Below, one piece after another: positions 54,487-61,800 of a stretch of DNA of 64,000 bases. The notes under the pieces were generated by a model, which was not told the origin of the DNA, did not search any database, and saw only the letters and a list, made by a program, of their open reading frames with translations. The position numbers were made by a program, and so were the translations under genes. The stretch comes from Bacteroidia bacterium (GTDB lineage Bacteria; Bacteroidota; Bacteroidia; Bacteroidales; CAJPTX01): the NCBI GenBank assembly GCA_905373475.1, contig CAJPTC010000008.1:1-64000 (forward strand), read 5' to 3'. Each line of letters begins with the position of its first letter. The first letter of the stretch is position 1.

Positions 54487-55032
54487 TTAGCTTAGTTTCT
54501 CCAGAATCTCCATACCACGGCGGATAGCTTGCTCATTCATTGGGATTAGATTATGGTGACGTGCAGGCAGGGATTTCTGCAAGCCTTTCACCACATTGTC
54601 CATATCCACGATAGGCTTCACCTTCAGGAACGCACCCAAAACAATCATATTGAAAGTCTTAGAGTTGTTCATCGCCGTAGCCTCATCTGTAGCTTTTACC
54701 GAATAAATAGCAATATCCTTACGCTTGGGAGGATTTGAAATTCCGTTGGGGTCGAAAATCAACGTTCCACCTGGCTTTACACGCGACTCAAACTTGTCTA
54801 ACGACTGCTGATTGAGCACTATTACCGTGTCAAATTCCTGAATCACGGGAGAACTGATTCGCGAATCGCTCAAGATAACCGTCACATTCGCAGTACCACC
54901 TCGCATTTCAGGTCCATAACTCGGCATCCAAGCAACTTCTTGTCCTTGCATAATCCCTGAGTAAGCTAATATCTTACCCATAGAGAGGACACCTTGACCA
55001 CCGAAACCTGCTATAATAATCTCTTCTGTCAT
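54487..55032 (-). CDS. 2-oxoacid:ferredoxin oxidoreductase gamma subunit
   Basis: A 181-residue subunit of the four-gene oxidoreductase encoded by this operon. It has the pyruvate/ketoisovalerate oxidoreductase gamma fold: IIIAGFGGQGVLSMGK, AWMPSYGPEMRGGTANVTV and ISSPVIQEFDTVIVLNQ. In fused enzymes this domain is part of alpha (compare the gene at 24987). It is the last gene, 23 bases after the beta subunit, and ends at a terminator. Confidence 0.9.
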   Translation of the reverse strand: MTEEIIIAGFGGQGVLSMGKILAYSGIMQGQEVAWMPSYGPEMRGGTANVTVILSDSRISSPVIQEFDTVIVLNQQSLDKFESRVKPGGTLIFDPNGISNPPKRKDIAIYSVKATDEATAMNNSKTFNMIVLGAFLKVKPIVDMDNVVKGLQKSLPARHHNLIPMNEQAIRRGMEILEKLS

Positions 55033-55055
55033 CTCTTATGTCTCCTCCTTACGGA

Positions 55056-55817
55056 TTAATTGTCCTTCAATGTACCTGGTTTGTAAATGGGGAAGAGGTT
55101 CTGTACCATCCACTCATTTGCCTGTACAGGGGTCATTTTCCAACCAGAGTTGCAAGTCGATACCACTTCTATAAACGAGGTACCCTTCTTCGCTTTAGTA
55201 TTTTCAAACCCTTTGTGAATAGCCTTACGCAACTTTGCGATGGCTGCTGGCGTATGTGCCGAGTGGCGAGCCACAAAGCACGTACCTGGCAACTGGGCAA
55301 TTAGCTCTGTAATGATAAGAGGCGAACCAACCATCTTTACATCGCGACCGAAAGGACTCGTTGCAGTCTTCATGTCTGGCAACGTCGTAGGTGCCATCTG
55401 CCCCCCTGTCATACCATAAATGGCATTGTTGATGAATATGACCAACATATTCTCGCCACGGTTGCAGGCATGAATGATCTCGGCTGTACCAATGGAGGCC
55501 AAGTCGCCGTCTCCTTGGTATGCGAAAACCATCTTATCAGGGCGCAAACGCGAAATAGCGGTTGCAAGTGCTGGTGCACGTCCGTGAGCCGCTTCCTGCC
55601 AGTCTATATCAATATAATTGTACGCCAAAACCGCACAACCTACAGGGCTTACCCCTATTACATCTTCCTGAATCCCAGTTGCTTCAATTTCCTCTGCGAT
55701 CAACTTGTGTACTACGCCGTGGGTGCAACCAGGACAATAGTGCATTACGTTGTCGGTGAGAAGCTTCGAACGGGAGTAGACCTTTTGTCCGAGCTGTTTT
55801 ATCTCTGCTGCATTCAT
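55056..55817 (-). CDS. 2-oxoacid:ferredoxin oxidoreductase beta subunit (TPP-binding)
   Basis: Thiamine-pyrophosphate subunit of 253 residues. The TPP motif is FAYQGDGDLASIGTAEIIHA with NNAIYGMTGGQ, and cysteines in YCPGCTHGVVH and PVGCAVL match the cluster-binding places of relatives with reduced cysteine sets. It lies 16 bases after alpha. Its relatives act on 2-oxoglutarate or branched-chain 2-oxoacids. Confidence 0.9.
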   Translation of the reverse strand: MNAAEIKQLGQKVYSRSKLLTDNVMHYCPGCTHGVVHKLIAEEIEATGIQEDVIGVSPVGCAVLAYNYIDIDWQEAAHGRAPALATAISRLRPDKMVFAYQGDGDLASIGTAEIIHACNRGENMLVIFINNAIYGMTGGQMAPTTLPDMKTATSPFGRDVKMVGSPLIITELIAQLPGTCFVARHSAHTPAAIAKLRKAIHKGFENTKAKKGTSFIEVVSTCNSGWKMTPVQANEWMVQNLFPIYKPGTLKDN

Positions 55818-55833
55818 CGTCTAGTATCTCCTC

Positions 55834-56916
55834 CTATTGCTTCATAAAATCTTTCATAGCCTCAAGTACTTCGTTTGGGCTGGGGATCATACCTCCCATA
55901 CGTCCGAAATGTACTACTGGCACTTTACCATTTACAGCAAGCTTTACATCTTCAACCATCTGCCCAGCACTCATCTCAACCGACATGAAGCCTTTGGCAT
56001 GCGATAAATGCTTCTGGATAACTTTCACGGGGAATGGGAATAGCGTGATGGGGCGAATAAGCCCAATCTTGAGCCCTGCTTCTCTAGCCAAGTCTACCGT
56101 TTTTTGGCAAATACGACTAGAAGAGCCGTATGCCACTAAGATATAATCGGCATCCTCGGTCTGGAACTCTTCGTAACGAACTTCGTTTTCTTCAATCGTA
56201 CGGTACTTGGCTTGCAACTTCTGATTGAACTTTTCTTGCCGACCTGGGTCAAGCTCCAACGAAGTAACAACATTGCGGTTACGCGTCTTGGGTTTCCCAG
56301 TGGTAGCCCAATCGCCATATTTCTCTGCAATTTCTTCGTTCGTGAGGCGAGGCTGATAATCTGCAAGTTTTACCTTTTCCATCATCTGTCCGATCACCCC
56401 GTCGCAAAGCATCATTACAGGAGTACGATACTTGAAAGCTAGTTCAAAGCTCAAAAAGACAAAATCGTGCATATCTTGCACCGAAGCGGGAGCTAACACA
56501 ATCATGTGGTAGTCTCCGTGTCCGCCGCCTTTTACAGCTTGAAAATAGTCACTCTGCGAAGGTTGAATAGTCCCTAAACCAGGACCACCACGCATCACGT
56601 TGACAATGAGACAGGGTAACTCTGCACCAGCGATGTAGGTTATCCCCTCCTGCTTCAAGCTTATACCAGGGCTGGAAGACGAGGTCATAACCCTCTTCCC
56701 ACAAGACGCTCCGCCGTAGACCATATTGATAGCCGCGACTTCGCTTTCTGCTTGTAAAACAACCATCCCCGTCTCTTTCCAAGGTTGACGCAATTCCAAC
56801 GTCTCAAGGACTTCTGACTGGGGAGTTATGGGGTATCCGAAGTACCCGTCGCAACCACAACGGATGGCTGCTTCGGCGATGACTTCATTCCCCTTCATGA
56901 GCGTATATTCCGACAT
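55834..56916 (-). CDS. vorB: 2-oxoacid:ferredoxin oxidoreductase alpha subunit (VorB-like)
   Basis: Alpha subunit of 360 residues with GYPITPQSEVLE, VVLQAESEVAAINMVYG and TSSSSPGISLKQEGI, the conserved blocks that bind the 2-oxoacid and TPP partner. An AAGGAG site stands nine bases before ATG 56916, which decides the start over the upstream frame that would run into the ferredoxin gene. Substrate is unsettled: relatives are named ketoisovalerate (VorB) or 2-oxoglutarate oxidoreductase. Confidence 0.88.
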   Translation of the reverse strand: MSEYTLMKGNEVIAEAAIRCGCDGYFGYPITPQSEVLETLELRQPWKETGMVVLQAESEVAAINMVYGGASCGKRVMTSSSSPGISLKQEGITYIAGAELPCLIVNVMRGGPGLGTIQPSQSDYFQAVKGGGHGDYHMIVLAPASVQDMHDFVFLSFELAFKYRTPVMMLCDGVIGQMMEKVKLADYQPRLTNEEIAEKYGDWATTGKPKTRNRNVVTSLELDPGRQEKFNQKLQAKYRTIEENEVRYEEFQTEDADYILVAYGSSSRICQKTVDLAREAGLKIGLIRPITLFPFPVKVIQKHLSHAKGFMSVEMSAGQMVEDVKLAVNGKVPVVHFGRMGGMIPSPNEVLEAMKDFMKQ

Positions 56917-56954
56917 TCTCACTACTCCTTTCCTTCTATTATACTCCGTGGCGG

Positions 56955-57182
56955 CTAGGATACTTTTGCGCGCCAAACCTCGATGACACTATCAGGGCAC
57001 ACCTGCGCACAACTCTCACAACCTACGCAATCGTCTGGGCGAGCCATGTAACTGTAATGATACCCCTTCGCGTTGACCTCGTGCGTCATTTCCAGTACCT
57101 TCGTAGGACACGCTACTACACAAAGGACACACCCCTTGCAGCGCTCTGTGTCTACCTCGATCGTACCTACCATCTTTGCCAT
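56955..57182 (-). CDS. 2x4Fe-4S ferredoxin-type delta subunit
   Basis: A 75-residue electron carrier with two complete four-cysteine motifs, CKGCVLCVVACP and CVGCESCAQVCP. It passes electrons from the TPP enzyme to ferredoxin. It is the first oxidoreductase gene, 58 bases after the aminotransferase stop and 38 bases before vorB. Confidence 0.93.
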   Translation of the reverse strand: MAKMVGTIEVDTERCKGCVLCVVACPTKVLEMTHEVNAKGYHYSYMARPDDCVGCESCAQVCPDSVIEVWRAKVS

Positions 57183-57240
57183 TACTCTACCTCCTTATCT
57201 TATCTCAGGTAATCGAATTCTTTATGCAAATCCGGTTACT

Positions 57241-58611
57241 CTATTTCGTTTTCAAAATTGCACTCACGGCTTCGTCAAAACTTGCCAAACGACCGCCTAA
57301 TTCAGACAGCTGCTTCTCCGTAATTTGCGACACGCAAGCACGTAAACCTTCGGCGTGCTCACTGCCCGTACTGCCGAGCGAGATGGCACTTATGCCAAAG
57401 CATAGCAAGTAGTGTAGCAAACCATTGCCATCTAGCTTCGGATAGCGCACAGTAAAATAAAAACCATCGGCAAGCGGCAAATCGCCATCGGCATCGTATA
57501 CTAGTTCAAAACCATGTTTTAAGAAAAGCTCCTTCATGATTTTCGCACGACGCCCATACTCGCGTACATCCGCTACAAAATCATACTTACCTTCGTTAGC
57601 CGCTTTCAGCAGTGCAGCAAAACCATGCTGTACACTACCAGCTACCCCAGAAGACAAGCCATACATTGCCCCATAAACCAATGCGCGCCCGAGTTTGCTA
57701 CTTGGGAAACAACGTAACAGGTCGGGGAACTCTCTTTGGAAGAGCGAATTGTTTACGACAATACAACCAATTCGCTGCCCTGCGTAACTGAATGCTTTTG
57801 AACTGGATATCAACATAATCCAGTTATTCGTGTACTGCGCTACGCTCGCTTGATAAGGGGGAACACCCGGGTGTGAAAGATCTTTGCGGAAATCCATCGC
57901 AAAGTAGGCAAGATCTTCAATCAGCGGGACATCATACTGCTCTGATAGGCGAGCCAGCTCCTTCAATTCGTCTTCAGTAAGACAAATCCACGATGGATTA
58001 TTGGGGTTGGAATAAAGAATAGCACTCGTACGTCCCTGCTTGAGGTAGCTTTCTATCTTTTCTCCTAGTTTTGCGCCACGATAGGAATACGCATCAAATG
58101 TATCATATTCCATACCCAAGAGCTTTAGCTGTGACTTTTGAACAGGGAAACCTGGATCAATGAAAAGGACACGATCTCTATCCTTTTTCAGACGATTTAC
58201 GAGAAGAAAACTTGCCATTCCTCCTTGCATTGATCCCACGCAAGGTAAGCAGCATTCGGGGGCAACATCCACTCCAATGAAGTTCTTCACGAAGCGAGCC
58301 ATTTCCTCCTTAAGTTCTGGGATTCCTTCTACGGGAGGATACTTTCTTGCCACCCCTTCCTTAAGAGCCTTTATTTCGGCCTCTGCGCCGATATGCGACG
58401 GCTCAAGACCAGGGACGCCCATCTCCATGTGTATAAACTCGACGCCCGTTCTTTTTTCAAGATTGTTTGCGAGTCTGACCAATTCACGGATTGTAGCTTT
58501 CGTCAAATCATTGACTCCGAGCTGCGCCATCTCCTCTGCTATGGTAGTCTCGCTAATCAGAAGTGCCCCTTCCGTACTCATTCCTACAAGCTCACTAACC
58601 TTCTTATCCAT
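57241..58611 (-). CDS. PLP-dependent class I/II aminotransferase
   Basis: Fold type I aminotransferase of 456 residues. SSSKAFSYAGQRIG holds the PLP lysine, and LYSNPNNPSWICL and PLIEDLAYFAMDF hold the cofactor-binding Asn and Asp. The amino acid substrate cannot be fixed from sequence. The following genes encode a 2-oxoacid:ferredoxin oxidoreductase in the same direction, so it probably makes the 2-oxoacid that the complex then oxidises, with 2-oxoglutarate or another acid accepting the amino group. About 55 extra residues precede the family's usual start. Confidence 0.88.
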   Translation of the reverse strand: MDKKVSELVGMSTEGALLISETTIAEEMAQLGVNDLTKATIRELVRLANNLEKRTGVEFIHMEMGVPGLEPSHIGAEAEIKALKEGVARKYPPVEGIPELKEEMARFVKNFIGVDVAPECCLPCVGSMQGGMASFLLVNRLKKDRDRVLFIDPGFPVQKSQLKLLGMEYDTFDAYSYRGAKLGEKIESYLKQGRTSAILYSNPNNPSWICLTEDELKELARLSEQYDVPLIEDLAYFAMDFRKDLSHPGVPPYQASVAQYTNNWIMLISSSKAFSYAGQRIGCIVVNNSLFQREFPDLLRCFPSSKLGRALVYGAMYGLSSGVAGSVQHGFAALLKAANEGKYDFVADVREYGRRAKIMKELFLKHGFELVYDADGDLPLADGFYFTVRYPKLDGNGLLHYLLCFGISAISLGSTGSEHAEGLRACVSQITEKQLSELGGRLASFDEAVSAILKTK

Positions 58612-58883
58612 CTCTCACACTACAATATTAAGTAACATTTCCTCTCTAGAGAAAGCAAATTACTACGGAAGTTACAGTTTATAACTAGTAAAAGTTATAT
58701 TAACCTCTAAGTTAAACAATATTAGCCATTTATCCGATCATAAGTCTAAGATGCGATCTCACAAGTTATAACGAAAATAAAGAAGAACATAGGGAAATAG
58801 TAAGATAAAAACACGCGCGACGCATAAAAAAAGAGAGGCACTGCAAGAGCACCTCTCTTTAACAAAAAGGACTACAGATTTTG
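58612..58883. other. A+T-rich intergenic region
   Basis: Region of 272 bases upstream of the aminotransferase and downstream of the surface protein gene. Apart from the terminator at 58824-58860 and likely promoter sequence near 58650-58670 (TAATTTG on the minus strand, one base short of the consensus), I see nothing. Confidence 0.4.
58824..58860 (-). terminator. rho-independent terminator of the large surface protein
   Basis: AAAGAGAGG (58830-58838) pairs with CCTCTCTTT (58852-58860) and is followed on the minus strand by a T run. It lies 24 bases past the stop codon. Confidence 0.85.
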
Positions 58884-61800
58884 CTACTTCACCACTCTTA
58901 TCGACTTGGTGCGTCCTGTTTCCGTAGTAATACGTAAGATATAAAGTCCAGGTACAAGGCTCGTGGTTTCTATCACAGAGTCTTCTTGCTCAATACGACC
59001 ACTCCGTACCACAAATCCCATCGTATTCACCAACTCATACCTAACGTTGGAAATTTCGCCGCTGTGCACGATACGTAGCTTTTCATTGAAAGGATTGGGG
59101 AGAACCGACAAGGAGACAAAATGGTCATCATCAACAGATAGAGTGCTATTCTGCTTTCTTACAGTCACCTCGCAAGTAGCGGTTTTCCCGTTCAGCGTAG
59201 CTGTTACATTTGCAACCCCTTCGCTCACCCCATATACCACACCCTGGCTCACGGTACATACTGATTCATTATCCGAAGTCCAGATTACTCCCGTTTTATC
59301 TGCATCCTCAGGTTCTGTAATAACACGCAGATAAGCATTATTGAGTTCATAAATGAGCAGCTTGTCCAAATTCAAACGGAAGCTTGCGGCAGGAACAACA
59401 GGGCGCACCGTCACCTTGAACGTAGTTTTTACGGCAGGATCTGTTGCCAGCATAGCCGTTACCTCAACAGGTTCATCGCCCGTGGAACTTAAGGCAATTA
59501 TTTCCCCATTTGCTATTACAAACTTAGCAGGATCGTAGCCTTCAAATAGGAGTTGTTGCCCGATGGCATCGGCTGGCATGTATGTCACTTTAAGTTTTGC
59601 CCTTGTGCCCGCAGTGAGTGTAACATCTTCAATACTAATTGCAGTTACAAGCTCTGTTGTATTTGCATCTAGGACTTCGACTGTACATACAGCCATTATT
59701 TTGGGATTAGATTGCAAAGAAGCCATGACGGCAACTGTTCCTTTTGCTACTCCAACTATTTTCCCGTTTTCGTCTACTGAGAGGATATCTGGGTTTGAAC
59801 TACGCCATTCCAATTTACGATCCGTTACATCGGCAGGCGTGTATATAACGGTAATATTTCGAACATCTCCCACCTTAATACGCAGCAGTTGTGAATTCAT
59901 TACGATGCTTAGCGGTGAGCTTGGTTCTTTTACTTTAATACGGCATGTAGCCTTTTTCGTAGGATCGGAATGCAATTGCGCCGTAATTTCTATTCCTTGG
60001 CTATTAGGTGCAAGTCCGCGTACATACCCTTCACGTACTTGGACAACATCTGGGTCTTCCGATGTCCAATCCATCCAACGATCAGTAGCACCTTCTGGTT
60101 GAAATACCAGTTTTTCGTTCAAATTTAGTTCTGTATTGAACTCTATCTCGAATTCTTTCGGTTCAAAATCAAAGCTCGTTGTCGCCACTTTCGGCACAAC
60201 TGTTATTTCACACTCCGACTTAACATCAGGATTCCCCTTCAAACTCACCAACACTTTTCCCGTGCCTTCCTTCACACCTTTTACAATTTGCTCCTCTTCA
60301 TTGAAAGAGAGAACATTGTCAGCATCTTCTATCTTCCACTCCAGTGTATATTTTGTGGCATTGATGGGCTGTACAAACACTGCAAGTTTATACTCGTCGC
60401 CTTCTCCGATTTTAATAGACTGCGGACGCAGTTCGATAGACTTAGGCTGTACATGCGGATGTACCGAGACGTTGCATATTGCCGAAATTTGTGGTGCAGA
60501 CTTCAATACGACCTTAATAGTAGCTGTTCCAGCTTCCTTCGCCTTTAAGTAACCGTTTTCATCTACCTCAACAATATCTTCGCTTGTTGTAGTCCAAAGC
60601 ACATCACGATCTGTTGCATCCTCTGGCTGAAATTTTAGAACAAGCTGACGTTCTTCGCCTGGGAATAGTCCGAGATTGACAGGATCCAGTATGAGCTTTT
60701 CAGCAGCCACCTTGCTCACACACTGCACTTTTACCTTCAATTCAACATTGCTATTGACATCAGCTCCGATTGCTTTAATAGTAATCTCTACAGGTCCACC
60801 TATCTGTTCGCCTACCACTTCCGCCGTTTCAGCATCTACACTAATGATTGTAGGATCGGCAGAGCTGCAAGCAACTTCTTTATTACTAACTCCTTCGGGC
60901 AAAAGCTTGTAACGTAATTTGTACTTTTCACCTAAGCCTATTTTCACAAGTGGCTCTCCAACAAGTTCAATTCCTTGTACAGGGTTGTTATAAACGTCTA
61001 CTTTGCATACGTCATAGACAAGTTTATTCTCTACGCTGTAGACTCTGATAAGAACTTGTCCTTCCTTTAGTCCGTATACTCTTCCGTCCTGATCGACTGT
61101 AGCGATCTCTTCATCGCCACTTTCCCAGTACAGCTTCTTATTGGAAGCGTTTGTAGGCGTAACCGATACACTAAGATTGCGCGAAGAGCCTAGCAGTAAC
61201 GGGAAGCTATGCCCAGAGAGATAACGTACGTCTTCGACAGAGACATAGTCATCAAGAACTCTTACATTAACCTTTGCTTCTTTTCCATTAGAGCTTTTTG
61301 CAACTAGCTTACAATTTCCGACTCTTAAACCCGTAATTACAGGCTCCGTTGTAGCATCGATCGATGCGATGGTATTATCGCCTTCAAATTCAAAAATTAC
61401 CTTCTGATCTGTTGTGTTCTTAGGGGTAAAAAAGACCTTGGGATACACTTTTGTCCCAACTCCGAGTCTGATTTCATTGGGATGGATCTGTATTTTTTCT
61501 GCGTCAAGACTCTTTACATTGATGGTTAACGTTTTCGTAACTCGTTCATTCGCATCCTCTACATCAAAGGTCTCGACAGTGACAGTTACCGTTCCTTCTT
61601 TTAGTCCTTTTATCCGTCCAGAAGTCTCGTCTTTTATTTCTACAAACTCTTTGTCGGCATCAGAGACTTTGAAAGTAATTCTTTGAGGCCATGATGCGTT
61701 GTAGGGAGAGATCTTCATTCTCCGTCGCAAATCGAGCACATCGCCAATAGCTAGGTCGTATTCCGTTTTTTCCCACTTCAAATCAAGAATAGGAAGATAG

